From an uncultured Acidimicrobiales bacterium (GTDB lineage Bacteria > Actinomycetota > Acidimicrobiia > Acidimicrobiales > SHLQ01), in contig CALHTF010000099.1 of assembly GCA_938038815.1 (NCBI GenBank), positions 1 through 64,000 on the forward strand: a DNA stretch of 64,000 nt. The letters run 5' to 3'. Shown here piece by piece: positions 33,737 through 43,318 of the stretch. Position 1 is the first letter of the stretch, and each line of letters opens with the position of its first letter. The position numbers were made by a program, and so were the translations under genes. A model generated the notes under the pieces. The model saw only the letters and a program-made list of their open reading frames with translations. It was not told the DNA's origin and ran no database searches.

Positions 33737-35375
33737 CACACCGCCTGTCCTCGTCAGCCCGACAGCTGCGCCATCGGCCTCGGGCGAGGCGCATCACGAT
33801 CCCCCGACCCAACATGGCTCGCCGAGCGAGCCGCCCCGTCGTCGCCGCCCCAGTCGCTCGACGATCGGGCTCACGCTGGGCGGTCTGGCTGTCGCCGGTG
33901 CCGTGGCGTGGTTGGCGTTCAGCGGCGACGACACAGAAGCCACCGATACCCCAGCGTCGGTGACCGTCCGCACCGCGACCGCCGAACAGCGCGACCTCGT
34001 GGACACCTCGACGCTCGAGGGCACACTCGGCTACGCCCGAGACGTAGCGATCTCGGCGCCGGTGGCGGGCACCGTGACTCAGTTGATCGGCGATGGCGAC
34101 CCGGTCGGACGGAACACCGTGGTTGCCGAGATCGACGCAGCGCCGATGGTGGCGTTCTTCGGCGACAAGCCGATGTACCGCGACGTACGCCACGGCGATG
34201 AAGGTGACGATGTCGCAGCAATCGAGAAGAACCTGGTCGCGCTGGGCTATCACGCCACGATCGATGCCGACGGAGATCTTGTCGACACCGGTTTCGTTGT
34301 CGATGGCGTCTTCGATGCCGCCACCGAAGACGCGGTCGAGCGGTGGCAAGCCGACCTCGGTGTCGCTGAGACTGGCGAGGTCGCGCTGGGTTCGGTGGTG
34401 ACGGTGCCGGGGCCGTCGTCGGTCGCATCGACCTGGACCGTCGTCGGCGGCTTGGTGACACCCGGTGTCCCCATTGGTACCTTCAACGTCGAGTCCGCTG
34501 CGACAACGTTTCATGCGGCGCACGCAGGTTCGATCGAGCTGGTCGCGACAGGCGGCCCTATCACGTCGGGTGATGTCGTGTACCTCGTCGAGGACCTGCC
34601 CGTTGTCGGCATCGTCACCGATGAACGGTTCGACCGGGACCTGTGGTGGGGTCGGGAAGGGTCCGATGTCGAGGTGCTCGAGACCTTTCTCGTCGGAGCC
34701 GGCTACGACGCCGGCGGTGACCTCGTGGTGGATGAGATCTACGACGGCGTCACGGCCGAGGCGGTCGAGGAGTGGAAGAACGAACTGTCCGATGAATACG
34801 ACGATGTGGTCGTGGAGGCGACGGTGCGAGCGGATGATCTGATCGCCGTTTCGCCAGGCACGACAGTCGAAGACATCGCGAAGTTGGCCGACCCGGCACC
34901 AAGCGGCTCCACACTGTTCAGTTACTCGCTCGGCGAAACCGGTCGGGTCGTGCGAACCAGTATCGATGTGTCCGACCAGACCACGATGCCCCTCGGCGCC
35001 GTTCTCGACATCGAGTTTCCCGATGGCACCGTCGTCGCCGGTACGGTCACTTACCTGTCCAGCGCAACGACCTCGGACCCGATGGATCCGACGGCCGAGC
35101 CGCAACTGGAGGTCGAGCTCGCGCTCGACTCGGTCCCCGACGACGTCGCCGACCTCACCGAGTTGACTGTCGACATAGTGATCGTCGACCGGTTGGCCGC
35201 CGGAGCCATCGTCGTCCCCGCGAGTGCCCTCGTCGCCACAGCCGACGGTGGATTCGCGGTCGAGGTGCTCTCAGAGGCGACAACCCAGTTTGTCGCCGTG
35301 ACGCCAGGTCTGTTCGCTGACGGGTTCGTCGAGGTCGATGGCATAGCGGCCGGGGCGACCGTGGTGGTGCCGTGA
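33729..35375 (+). CDS. HlyD/MacA-like adaptor with two peptidoglycan-binding domains
   Basis: A 548-residue protein with a Pro/Arg-rich cytosolic start, one membrane helix (STIGLTLGGLAVAGAVAWLAF), then a membrane-fusion-type domain beginning VRTATAEQRDLVDTSTLEGTLGY and lipoyl-like halves. Two peptidoglycan-binding-1-like units are inserted (GDEGDDVAAIEKNLVALGY...FDAATEDAVERWQ and GREGSDVEVLETFLVGAGY...YDGVTAEAVEEWK). The C-terminal part has the beta-barrel (GAVLDIEFPDGTVVAGTVTYL). It overlaps both neighbours (ATGAGTGA; GTGATGA). It should link the ABC exporter to the cell wall. Confidence 0.87.
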   Translation: MSDTPPVLVSPTAAPSASGEAHHDPPTQHGSPSEPPRRRRPSRSTIGLTLGGLAVAGAVAWLAFSGDDTEATDTPASVTVRTATAEQRDLVDTSTLEGTLGYARDVAISAPVAGTVTQLIGDGDPVGRNTVVAEIDAAPMVAFFGDKPMYRDVRHGDEGDDVAAIEKNLVALGYHATIDADGDLVDTGFVVDGVFDAATEDAVERWQADLGVAETGEVALGSVVTVPGPSSVASTWTVVGGLVTPGVPIGTFNVESAATTFHAAHAGSIELVATGGPITSGDVVYLVEDLPVVGIVTDERFDRDLWWGREGSDVEVLETFLVGAGYDAGGDLVVDEIYDGVTAEAVEEWKNELSDEYDDVVVEATVRADDLIAVSPGTTVEDIAKLADPAPSGSTLFSYSLGETGRVVRTSIDVSDQTTMPLGAVLDIEFPDGTVVAGTVTYLSSATTSDPMDPTAEPQLEVELALDSVPDDVADLTELTVDIVIVDRLAAGAIVVPASALVATADGGFAVEVLSEATTQFVAVTPGLFADGFVEVDGIAAGATVVVP

Positions 35376-36127
35376 TGACTGCCGCAACGGTGAATCACGG
35401 CGACCAAGGTCTGGTCAGGCCGCAACGTCGGCCGGCGCTCGAGCTGCGGCGGGTCGTGAAGGAGTACCCGGGCGACCCGCCAGTACGAGCACTCAACGAC
35501 GTGTCCCTGCGGATCGACCATGGCGAACTCGTCGCCATCGTCGGTGCCTCGGGCAGCGGGAAATCAACACTGCTCAACGTGATGGGCACGCTCGATCGCC
35601 CCACCCGCGGTGTGTTGGAGATCGATGGGGTCGACACCGCAGGCCGTAGCGACAATGCCGTCTCCGGCATCCGTGCCCGAAAGATCGGCTTCGTGTTCCA
35701 GCAGTTCTACCTCCTGCCGGGCATGTCGGCGGTAGAGAACGTCGCCAACGGGCTGCTCTACCAGGGCGTCGCCCCAGCCGAACGCCGAGCGCGAGCGATC
35801 GATGCCCTGAGTCGGGTGGGCCTCGGCCACCGGCTCGAACACACCCCGAACCATCTCTCGGGCGGTGAGCGGCAACGAGTCGCCGTCGCCCGAGCGTTGG
35901 TCCACCAGCCTGCGTTCGTGCTCGCCGACGAGCCCACCGGCAATCTCGACTCACGATCGACCGACGCGGTGATGCAGCTCATCGATGATCTGCACAACGA
36001 CGGGACGACGATCGTGGTGATCACCCACGACACCGACATCGCCGCAGCGCTGCCGCGCCGGGTGACAGTGCACGACGGAACGATCGTCGCTGACTCGGGG
36101 CATCCCGACGACGCGCCGGAGACCTAA
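35372..36127 (+). CDS. MacB/LolD-type ABC transporter ATPase
   Basis: A 251-residue ATPase with Walker [11 protein letters not shown]-loop [18 protein letters not shown], signature [15 protein letters not shown], Walker [13 protein letters not shown] and switch His in VITHD. The start is GTG 35372 or ATG 35375, either of which overlaps the adaptor stop. It pairs with the FtsX-like permease encoded next. Confidence 0.95.
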   Translation: MMTAATVNHGDQGLVRPQRRPALELRRVVKEYPGDPPVRALNDVSLRIDHGELVAIVGASGSGKSTLLNVMGTLDRPTRGVLEIDGVDTAGRSDNAVSGIRARKIGFVFQQFYLLPGMSAVENVANGLLYQGVAPAERRARAIDALSRVGLGHRLEHTPNHLSGGERQRVAVARALVHQPAFVLADEPTGNLDSRSTDAVMQLIDDLHNDGTTIVVITHDTDIAAALPRRVTVHDGTIVADSGHPDDAPET

Positions 36128-36128
36128 G

Positions 36129-37331
36129 ATGGCTTCCAAAGATCAGAGCCCTGCGAGCAGGCTGCGCCTGAGCGACGTGGTGCGAGTTGGCGCCTCGGGG
36201 CCGCGGGCTCGCAAGACCCGGACCGCTCTGTCGGCGCTCGGCATCTCGATCGGGATCGCCGCGCTCGTCGGTGTGCTCGGGTTGTCCGAGTCATCGAAGT
36301 CGGCATTGCTCGACGAGATCTCGGCGTTGGGAACCAACCTTCTCACCGTCGAGGCGGGCGGAGGTATCGGCGCCGGCGACGGTGAGCTTCCAGAGACCGC
36401 GTTGGCAAGCGCTGCTCGCATCCCAACGGTCACCTCGGCCAGCGCTGTCTGGAATGTCGACGCCGACGTCTACCAGAACGAGTACATCCCCGAGGGCGAG
36501 ACCGGCGCCATCAACGTCGTCGCCGCCGACGTTGATCTCGTGCACACGTTGCGCGGCGACGTCGCCGATGGCCGATTCTTCGACGAGACCACCGCGCCGT
36601 ACCCCACCGCGGTCGTCGGATCGGTGGCCGCCGAACGCTACGGCATTCGTGATCTCGACACTCCGACGTACGTGTTCATCGGCGACGACTACGTCGAAGT
36701 CGTCGGCATCCTCGAAGAGTTCCCGCTGGCCGCCGACCTCGACCGCTCTGTCATCCTGAGCCAGCAGGCAGCCAGCACGTTCTTCGATGCCGACGACTCG
36801 CCTTCGACCGTGTTCGTTCGAGTGCTCGATGGCACCATCGACGAAACCCGCGACGTGCTCCCCGGCAACACCGACCCCGAGAACCCCGAAGAGGTCACGG
36901 TCAGCCGGCCATCGGATGCCCTCGAAGCCCAAGCCGCCGCCGACGACGCGCTGACCACCCTGTTCCTCGGCCTCGGAGCCGTTGCCCTTCTCGTCGGCGG
37001 GATCGGCATCGCCAACGTGATGGTCATCGCCGTCATCGAACGCCGCGGAGAGATCGGGCTTCGACGGGCATTGGGCGCAACCCAAGCCCACATCCGTCGA
37101 CAGTTCGTCACCGAAGCTATCATCTTGTCGGTTCTCGGCGGCATCGGCGGCGTCGCCATCGGCGTTGCAGCCACATTCGTGTACGCCTCGAGCCAGGACT
37201 GGCGCGTCATCATCCCCCAGGAAGCCGCCTTCGGCGGTCTCGTCGGCGCAGTCGCCATCGGAGCCATCGCCGGCCTCTACCCAGCCATGCGAGCCGCCAA
37301 ACTCGCGCCGACCGAAGCCCTCCGTGCATGA
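36129..37331 (+). CDS. MacB-like FtsX-family permease
   Basis: A 400-residue membrane protein with the MacB layout: one N-terminal helix (TALSALGISIGIAALVGVLGL), a large extracytoplasmic domain of about 220 residues, then three C-terminal helices including ALLVGGIGIANVMVIAVIERR, GLRRALGATQAHIRRQFVTEA and a final helix ending AKLAPTEALRA. It starts one base after the ATPase stop. With the adaptor and lipoprotein it forms a complete export operon; the substrate is unknown. Confidence 0.93.
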   Translation: MASKDQSPASRLRLSDVVRVGASGPRARKTRTALSALGISIGIAALVGVLGLSESSKSALLDEISALGTNLLTVEAGGGIGAGDGELPETALASAARIPTVTSASAVWNVDADVYQNEYIPEGETGAINVVAADVDLVHTLRGDVADGRFFDETTAPYPTAVVGSVAAERYGIRDLDTPTYVFIGDDYVEVVGILEEFPLAADLDRSVILSQQAASTFFDADDSPSTVFVRVLDGTIDETRDVLPGNTDPENPEEVTVSRPSDALEAQAAADDALTTLFLGLGAVALLVGGIGIANVMVIAVIERRGEIGLRRALGATQAHIRRQFVTEAIILSVLGGIGGVAIGVAATFVYASSQDWRVIIPQEAAFGGLVGAVAIGAIAGLYPAMRAAKLAPTEALRA

Positions 37332-37337
37332 CAGCAC

Positions 37338-38561
37338 ATGACCACTAGCGCAGCGGGTGCACGCTCATATTCGATCTCGCGGTGGCTTTTGGTGACTGCG
37401 GCTATCGGACTCACCGTTACCACCCACGGCGGCACCGAAGCGGTGTCGGATAACACGCTGGTTTCGACCTTTGCGCCGGTTGTGACCGCCGCCCAGTCGT
37501 CATCCCCACCGGCCACGCTGGCCGAAGACGAAGAGCGCCCCGAGATGGTGCCCGCCACCGACGGCTCGACCGTTGACCGTGTGCAGACCAGCAGCCACTC
37601 TCAGGACGCGGCCGACATGGTCCTCAACAGCGGCACGCCTGTCTTCGAGGGCGACTTCGCCGACCCGTTTCTCCTCAGCGTCGACGACGGTTTGTACGCC
37701 TACGCCACCAATACCCGCGACGCGAACGTGCCGGTGCTGTACGCCGATTCGTCTTCCGATGGTGAGTACCTCGGCGACGCCCTGCCCGATCTACCCCATT
37801 GGACGAACAGCCTGTGGAACTGGGCGCCGGCCGTCGCCGAAGTCGATGGCACCTTCGTGCTGTACTACACAACTCGCCACGTCGAGTCCGGTCGCATGTG
37901 TATCTCGGTGGCTGTTGCCGACGACCCGGCGGGTCCGTTTGTCGACGACTCCGCCGAACCGCTGATCTGTGACCTCGAGCAGGGCGGCTCGATCGATCCG
38001 AGTCCGTTCATCGACACCGACCAAAGCCGCTGGCTCTTGTGGAAGTCCGACGGCAACTGCTGCGGCATCTCCACCAAGATCTACGCTCAACGTTTGACCG
38101 ATGACGGCACCGGTCTCGCCGGCGAACCGACCGAACTGATTCGCAACGATCTCGGGTGGGAGAGCGACGTTGTCGAGGGGCCATCGATGATCGAGATCGA
38201 CGGCACGTACCACCTCTTCTACTCCGCCAACCGTTGGGACACTGCGGACTACGCAGTCGGCCACGCAATATGCGCTTCGGTCACCGGTCCCTGCACCAAA
38301 GACTCGGAACCGTGGCTCTCGTCGCAGACCCTCGGCTCAAGTGACGGAGTGCTCGGCCCCGGGGGCCTGGAGGTGGTCGATCTCGCCCACCCGTTTGCCG
38401 ACCTGGTCCTATACCACGCGTGGACCGGCGGCGCCGTCGGGTACGAAACCAGCGTTCGAGCGCTGTTCGCCGAGCCGATCGTGTGGGCCGACGGCGAGCC
38501 CCTTCGTGCCTCATCGCTCCGCATCGACCCCAACTCAGCCGATCTCGATATCGCGGACTGA
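37338..38561 (+). CDS. Secreted glycoside hydrolase family 43-like protein
   Basis: A 407-residue exported protein. After an N-terminal hydrophobic segment and a Ser/Glu-rich stretch, a five-bladed-propeller-like domain starts at about residue 100. The GH43 acid triad can be traced: Asp in GDFADPFLL, Asp in GSIDPSPF and Glu in VVEGPSMIEIDGTYHLFYS. GH43 enzymes cleave arabinose- or xylose-containing glycans. It follows the permease gene by six bases and may be in the same transcript, which is unusual cargo for an export operon. Confidence 0.82.
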   Translation: MTTSAAGARSYSISRWLLVTAAIGLTVTTHGGTEAVSDNTLVSTFAPVVTAAQSSSPPATLAEDEERPEMVPATDGSTVDRVQTSSHSQDAADMVLNSGTPVFEGDFADPFLLSVDDGLYAYATNTRDANVPVLYADSSSDGEYLGDALPDLPHWTNSLWNWAPAVAEVDGTFVLYYTTRHVESGRMCISVAVADDPAGPFVDDSAEPLICDLEQGGSIDPSPFIDTDQSRWLLWKSDGNCCGISTKIYAQRLTDDGTGLAGEPTELIRNDLGWESDVVEGPSMIEIDGTYHLFYSANRWDTADYAVGHAICASVTGPCTKDSEPWLSSQTLGSSDGVLGPGGLEVVDLAHPFADLVLYHAWTGGAVGYETSVRALFAEPIVWADGEPLRASSLRIDPNSADLDIAD

Positions 38562-38614
38562 CAAGATCATCGCTCTCGCCAGTGCTGGTTGATCACATTC
38601 GAGTACCGATGGGC

Positions 38615-38678
38615 GTTTCCAGGAAGCCTCAAGGAAACGTTGAAGCGAACCTCAGGTTGACGGCAGAGGCTGAGCAGC
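38615..38678 (+). promoter_or_regulatory. Conserved leader upstream of second lipoprotein, copy 2
   Basis: Ungapped match to 33031-33094 up to the start codon; shared TTGAAG, TCAGGTTG and GAGGCTGA blocks. Confidence 0.5.
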
Positions 38679-39677
38679 ATGGAGCGTGCGAGCACTCTGT
38701 CTGTTCTTCTTGGCCGTCGGTGGGTACTCGCCTGGGCCGTAGGGATTGCGATGTTGATTGCCGCGTGTTCGGGGGGCGATACGTCCACGGCCGGCGACGA
38801 CAGACCCAGCGACCCGAACGCCGCGAGCACGAGCAGTGTTGAACCGGATGCTGTCGAGCCCAACGAACCTCCCGAAGTGAGCACCAGCACTGTTGAACCG
38901 GGCACCGACGTGCCCAGCGAATCCGCCGCAGGGGCTGAGAGGGTACATATTCTCGCCGCATTTTTTGGACTGGACGACGGTATCCCGGGTCAGCTTTTCG
39001 GATGTGGATTGTCCGGTTTCCAGGATGGAATGCCGATTGTGCTTGATCGGCGAATACCCCTACCAGCGCTGCTTGATCCTTCGGTGTTTGTTGTGCACCG
39101 CGCCTCGGGAGCAGAAAGCCCGGTTGGCTGCGCCACGCTAGCGCCGGCGGACGAGGCGGAAGAGCGAAGGACGATCCTTCTCGTTGGGGAGTTTGGCAGC
39201 GATGGTGACCCTGCTGTTGGAGTCGAGATCGTTGGCACACTGTTGACCGACGATGGTGTTGATGCGAAGGGGGCCCTGGTCGAAACGGTGGTCCCTCTCG
39301 CCGCTGGTCCTTCCATCGTTTTGGCGGAGCACTACCCCATGTCGGAGCTCCCGACGGGGGGCACAGATGAATGCCCTGCCGATACGGATCACATCATCAA
39401 AACCACTTGGGAGGGGGGCGTCTCAGGTCCTGGGGGAGCAGACCTCGACGAGTCGCACCGTCTGGGGACCACGGTGGAGTATGCAAGTGGCGAGGTTCGG
39501 GTTGCGACGCTGCTTGCGGACGCATTCGACAACGACAATCACGTGGAGTTGTGTATGAGTGCACCGGGCGAACCCGTCGCCATCACCGCCGGTTCCGGTC
39601 TCTATGAGGACCCGAACGGTGACCTAAATGCATTGCATACCCAGGTCGTCACTGACGCCCACGAATTGACGCCATAA
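38679..39677 (+). CDS. Lipoprotein of unknown function
   Basis: A 332-residue lipoprotein: LLGRRWVLAWAVGIAMLIAAC lipobox region, a Ser/Pro/Glu/Val linker with repeated STSSVEP and STSTVEP, then a globular domain with six or so Cys (FGCGLSGFQDG, VGCATLAP, TDECPAD, VELCMS). No family was recognised. It has its own leader that resembles the one before the first export operon. It precedes a second ABC/FtsX pair and may feed substrate to it. Confidence 0.78.
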   Translation: MERASTLSVLLGRRWVLAWAVGIAMLIAACSGGDTSTAGDDRPSDPNAASTSSVEPDAVEPNEPPEVSTSTVEPGTDVPSESAAGAERVHILAAFFGLDDGIPGQLFGCGLSGFQDGMPIVLDRRIPLPALLDPSVFVVHRASGAESPVGCATLAPADEAEERRTILLVGEFGSDGDPAVGVEIVGTLLTDDGVDAKGALVETVVPLAAGPSIVLAEHYPMSELPTGGTDECPADTDHIIKTTWEGGVSGPGGADLDESHRLGTTVEYASGEVRVATLLADAFDNDNHVELCMSAPGEPVAITAGSGLYEDPNGDLNALHTQVVTDAHELTP

Positions 39678-39736
39678 AGGTGTCTGATCAGTTCTTCGTG
39701 GCTGCCCGCAGATGAAATCGTGGCAACACAAAGCTT

Positions 39737-39754
39737 GGCGACTTCTTTGTCGCC
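39737..39754. terminator. Hairpin between lipoprotein and ABC genes
   Basis: GGCGAC-TTCTTT-GTCGCC, a perfect 6-bp stem without a T-tract. It could be a weak terminator or an attenuator for the next operon. Confidence 0.4.
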
Positions 39755-39805
39755 CAGATCCATTACGACTAGGCAGACTCCCCACACGACCACGAAGGAT
39801 TCCAG

Positions 39806-40546
39806 ATGAACGCAACCGCCGCGACGACAGCAGCTCGCGCTGTGCAGGCAACCAAGGTCTACGGGTCTGGCGACAACGCCGTCCACGCCCTTGCTGGTGT
39901 GGACGTTGCGTTCGGGCGAGGAGAGTTCACCTGCATCATGGGACCGTCGGGCTCGGGGAAGTCAACGCTTATGCACTGCATGGCCGGGCTGGATTCTCTG
40001 ACAAGCGGGCAGGTGTTCGTCGGTGATTTGGAGGTGTCGAGCCTCGATGAGCAGGGACTTACCAACCTGCGTCGAGATCGCATGGGTTTCATCTTCCAGG
40101 CGTTCAATCTGGTTCCGACGTTGTCCGCTGAAGAGAACATTGTGCTACCGCTTCGCCTCGCCGGGCGATCACGCGATGACGACTGGTTTGGTCGAGTCGT
40201 CGACACCGTGGGCCTCACCGAGCGGCTCGATCATCGCCCAAGCGAGCTGTCCGGCGGGCAGCAACAGCGAGTCGCTGTCGCCAGGGCGCTCGCTTCGCAA
40301 CCGGAGATGATCTTCGCGGACGAGCCGACCGGCAATCTCGACTCGTCGACGGGTACCGAGATCCTTACCTTCATGCGCCACGCCGTCGATGTATTCGACC
40401 AAACGATCGTCATGGTGACCCACGATCCCTATGCGGCCGCTTACGCGCACCGCGTGGTGTTCTTGAGCGATGGCATGATCGTCGACGAGATGCGCGATCC
40501 GGACGGTGACCGTGTGCTCGACCGCATGAAGCAATTCGGTAAGTAG
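39806..40546 (+). CDS. LolD/MacB-type ABC transporter ATPase
   Basis: A 246-residue ATPase with Walker [11 protein letters not shown]-loop [18 protein letters not shown], signature [15 protein letters not shown], Walker [14 protein letters not shown] and switch His in VTHDPYAA. It is followed after five bases by a large FtsX-like permease. This is a second exporter, separate from 35372-37331 and without an adaptor. Confidence 0.95.
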   Translation: MNATAATTAARAVQATKVYGSGDNAVHALAGVDVAFGRGEFTCIMGPSGSGKSTLMHCMAGLDSLTSGQVFVGDLEVSSLDEQGLTNLRRDRMGFIFQAFNLVPTLSAEENIVLPLRLAGRSRDDDWFGRVVDTVGLTERLDHRPSELSGGQQQRVAVARALASQPEMIFADEPTGNLDSSTGTEILTFMRHAVDVFDQTIVMVTHDPYAAAYAHRVVFLSDGMIVDEMRDPDGDRVLDRMKQFGK

Positions 40547-40551
40547 ACGCC

Positions 40552-43044
40552 ATGTTCACTCTTGCCTGGCGCAACGTGCGCGAGAACCCTTCCCGTTATG
40601 TCCTGACTGGCCTGGCCATCGCGCTGGGCGTCGCCTTCTATGTGGCAACCACCGTCTTGACGAGCACGGTCGATCGTTCGATTTCGGGATCGGTGGACGA
40701 TCTCTACGAAGGGGTGGACGCCGTCGTTCGCTCGACCGAGGTGTTCGAGACCGACTTCTTTGACATCCGATCGCCGCTCGACGATTCGGTCATCGACGAG
40801 GTCTCGAACCTCGGCGGGGTCGACGCGGTACAACCAGTTCTGAGCGGTTACGCCCAGCTCGTGGGTAACGATGGCAAGGTCATCGCGGACAACAACGTCG
40901 CCTTCGTCTGGTCTGAGTCCGACGACCTGAATGGCTATTCCCTGGTCGAGGGTTCCATCCCGACGGGGCTCAACGAGGTGATCGTCGACGAAGGAGCTCT
41001 GGCGAGTGGCAACCTTCAGGTTGGCGATGCGATCCGAATCCTGCCGCGCCAACAAGCCGACATGACGATCGTCGGCTCCATGCGCGCACCCGGCGGATCG
41101 GTGGATGGCACCGCAACCTTCGGCGCGACGCTCGAAACGCTGAGTCGACTCTACGGAAGTGCAGAGATCACCTCGCTCAACGTGGCCTCGACGACTGTCG
41201 ACGGTCCCGAACTCGTCCGGTCGCTCGACGACTCCGTGGGCGTCGGCCTGGAAGTGGTTTCGGGGCAAACGGTCGCCGACGAATTCAAGGAACTGCTCAA
41301 CCAATTCGTCTCGATCATCTCGATCTTCCTCACGGTGTTCGCGTTCATCGCGCTCTTCGTGGCGGTGTTCGTGATCTACAACACGTTTACGATCACGGTC
41401 ACCCAGAGAATCAAGGAGATGGCACTTCTTCGCGCGATCGGAGCAAGTCGTCGCCAGGTGTTGCGCAACGTGCTGCTCGAATCGATCGCTGTTGGCCTCA
41501 TTGCCTCGGCGATTGGTGTGGTTATCGGTGTTGGCCTCGGATGGGTTCTCTTGAGGGTCTTCGATGCGTTGGGGTTCCCGCTCAGCGGGGCTGGGCTCGC
41601 TATTGAGACACAGGGTTTGGTCATCGGGTTCGTGATCGGCTTGGTGGTGACGATCGTGTCCGCAGTTGTGCCTGCCCGACGCGGCGCATCGGTTCCACCG
41701 ATCGAAGCGCTGCGGTCAACCGCCATCGAAGAAGTCAACGCATCTCGCGTCCGTTCCGTCATCGGGTTCGCGATGATCGTTGTGGGCGCGATCTTCGCCA
41801 CGATCGGTGCGACCCAGACGAGTACGGTTCCAGCGGTGGCAGGAGTCCTGGGCCTGTTCCTGGGGATTGTTCTTGCCGCGCCGGCAATCGCGCCAGGCCT
41901 CGCACGCCTACTCGGGCGACCATTGATCAAGTTCCGCGACATCGTCGGCGAGCTCGCCTCCGAGAACGCTGCACGCAACCCGAAACGGACCGCCACAACC
42001 GCCATGGCGCTGATGATTGGCGTCACTCTGGTCACGGCGGCGACCGTGATCGCAGCTTCGTTCCGTGAATCGATTCGCGGCGACATCGACAGGGCCATCA
42101 CGGCCGAGCTCGTGGTCGAGGCCGGCTCGGGATTTCTCGGCGGCATCGATCCAGAAGGAACGAACGAGATCCGCGATCTTCCCGGCCTGAGGGCAGCGTC
42201 GACGATTCGGCCCATCGAAGCCGAGGTGAACGGATCATCCGAATCGGTCACCGGGGTCCACGCGACCGACCTCGGGCAGGTACTCAACATCGAGGTGACG
42301 TCAGGGGCGCTCGCCGACATCGTCGGCGAATCGATTGGTATCTCCGACGACAGTGCTGATGACCTGGGCGTCACCGTTGGCGACACCATCCAGCTCGCGA
42401 CTCAGCTGATCGACGTTCCTGTGACCGTCGCGGCAATTTACGACGGGACCGACATCATCGGTGAGCACATCATCGACGCGTCGCTGGCCGACATTGCAGG
42501 CACACAGCCGCTCGACTCTCTGGTGTTGATCGCGACCGATGACGCCGATGCCACTCGGCCCGCTATCACCGAGATCCTCGCGGGCGACCCGACCGCGACG
42601 GTCAAGACCGGGTCGGAGTATGCCGACGACCAGGCAGGCCAACTCAACACGCTGCTGAACCTGCTCTATGGCCTGTTGGCTCTGTCCGTTCTCATCGCAC
42701 TGCTCGGTGTCGCCAACACGATGACGCTGTCAATTCATGAACGCACGCGAGAGCTCGGCCTTTTGCGAGCCGTCGGTATGTCGGGGCAACAACTGCGCTC
42801 GGCAATTCGCTATGAATCGGCGTTGATCGGACTCGTCGGGTCCATCACTGGGCTGCTGTTGGGCGTCTTCTTTGGTTGGCTCGCGCATCGAGCGACTATT
42901 AGCACGTTCCCCGTGTTCTCCCTACCGATCGGCCCGCTGCTCCTTATCGCAGTCGTCGGGATTTTGGCCGGCCTCGTTGCAGGCTGGCGACCCGCCAATC
43001 GTGCCAGCAAACTCAACATCCTCGAGGCGATCTCCCACTCCTAG
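40552..43044 (+). CDS. FtsX-like ABC permease, two-domain type
   Basis: An 830-residue permease with duplicated FtsX units. Helix clusters are near residues 15-35, 245-390 (including IISIFLTVFAFIALFVAVFVIYN and MALLRAIGASRRQVLRNVLLES), 400-450, and the C-terminal set from about 700 (LLALSVLIALLGVANTMTLS, ELGLLRAVGMSGQQLRSAIRYES). Two extracytoplasmic domains separate them. The layout suits lipoprotein or lipid-linked substrate export. Its stop overlaps the convergent integrase remnant (CTAG). Confidence 0.94.
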   Translation: MFTLAWRNVRENPSRYVLTGLAIALGVAFYVATTVLTSTVDRSISGSVDDLYEGVDAVVRSTEVFETDFFDIRSPLDDSVIDEVSNLGGVDAVQPVLSGYAQLVGNDGKVIADNNVAFVWSESDDLNGYSLVEGSIPTGLNEVIVDEGALASGNLQVGDAIRILPRQQADMTIVGSMRAPGGSVDGTATFGATLETLSRLYGSAEITSLNVASTTVDGPELVRSLDDSVGVGLEVVSGQTVADEFKELLNQFVSIISIFLTVFAFIALFVAVFVIYNTFTITVTQRIKEMALLRAIGASRRQVLRNVLLESIAVGLIASAIGVVIGVGLGWVLLRVFDALGFPLSGAGLAIETQGLVIGFVIGLVVTIVSAVVPARRGASVPPIEALRSTAIEEVNASRVRSVIGFAMIVVGAIFATIGATQTSTVPAVAGVLGLFLGIVLAAPAIAPGLARLLGRPLIKFRDIVGELASENAARNPKRTATTAMALMIGVTLVTAATVIAASFRESIRGDIDRAITAELVVEAGSGFLGGIDPEGTNEIRDLPGLRAASTIRPIEAEVNGSSESVTGVHATDLGQVLNIEVTSGALADIVGESIGISDDSADDLGVTVGDTIQLATQLIDVPVTVAAIYDGTDIIGEHIIDASLADIAGTQPLDSLVLIATDDADATRPAITEILAGDPTATVKTGSEYADDQAGQLNTLLNLLYGLLALSVLIALLGVANTMTLSIHERTRELGLLRAVGMSGQQLRSAIRYESALIGLVGSITGLLLGVFFGWLAHRATISTFPVFSLPIGPLLLIAVVGILAGLVAGWRPANRASKLNILEAISHS

Positions 43045-43196
43045 GCCGACCACGCGAGGGACAAGCAGTCGGGCCACTTGTCAATATCTAGTCGAGCCCG
43101 AGCCGTGTGCACGCCTGTCTGGCTGATCGGGTCGCGGTCGATGTCGACGATCAGCTCCAAGGTGCCTTTGCTCCGCTGCCTAATGTGGCCTCGCAT
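43041..43196 (-). pseudogene. Tyrosine integrase N-terminal remnant
   Basis: About 50 codons starting MRGHIRQRSKGTLELIVDID and continuing RDPISQTG resemble the N-terminal arm-binding (AP2-like) part of actinobacterial phage or ICE integrases, which typically open with MRGHIRKRSKGSW and RDPxTGKR. After that the similarity ends and a stop follows, so the catalytic domain is gone. It lies about 120 bp from tRNA-Lys, where the integrase of a tRNA-targeting element belongs. Confidence 0.68.
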
Positions 43197-43259
43197 GAGA
43201 CCAGTCCAACACGTGTTTGTGATGCGTCCGTTGGATCGACGTTGCATCGGGCCTTCGTT

Positions 43260-43311
43260 GCCCGGGCTTCGTGCCCGGGCCGAAAGGCCGAAACCCCTGT
43301 AAACACTGGGG
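43260..43311 (-). terminator. Hairpin cluster downstream of tRNA-Lys
   Basis: An 8-bp stem GCCCGGGC/GCCCGGGC (43260-43280), a GGCC-GAAA-GGCC hairpin (43278-43289, overlapping) and a weaker CCCC/GGGG stem follow the tRNA 3' end on the minus strand. They could terminate the tRNA transcript now that the older terminator has been displaced. Confidence 0.5.
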
Positions 43312-43318
43312 TCTCGAG

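Noticed and set aside
33642-35105. 487-residue minus-strand frame opposite the export adaptor
   Set aside because: Composition is Arg/His-rich and no family motif appears; the plus strand encodes a recognisable adaptor in a tight operon.
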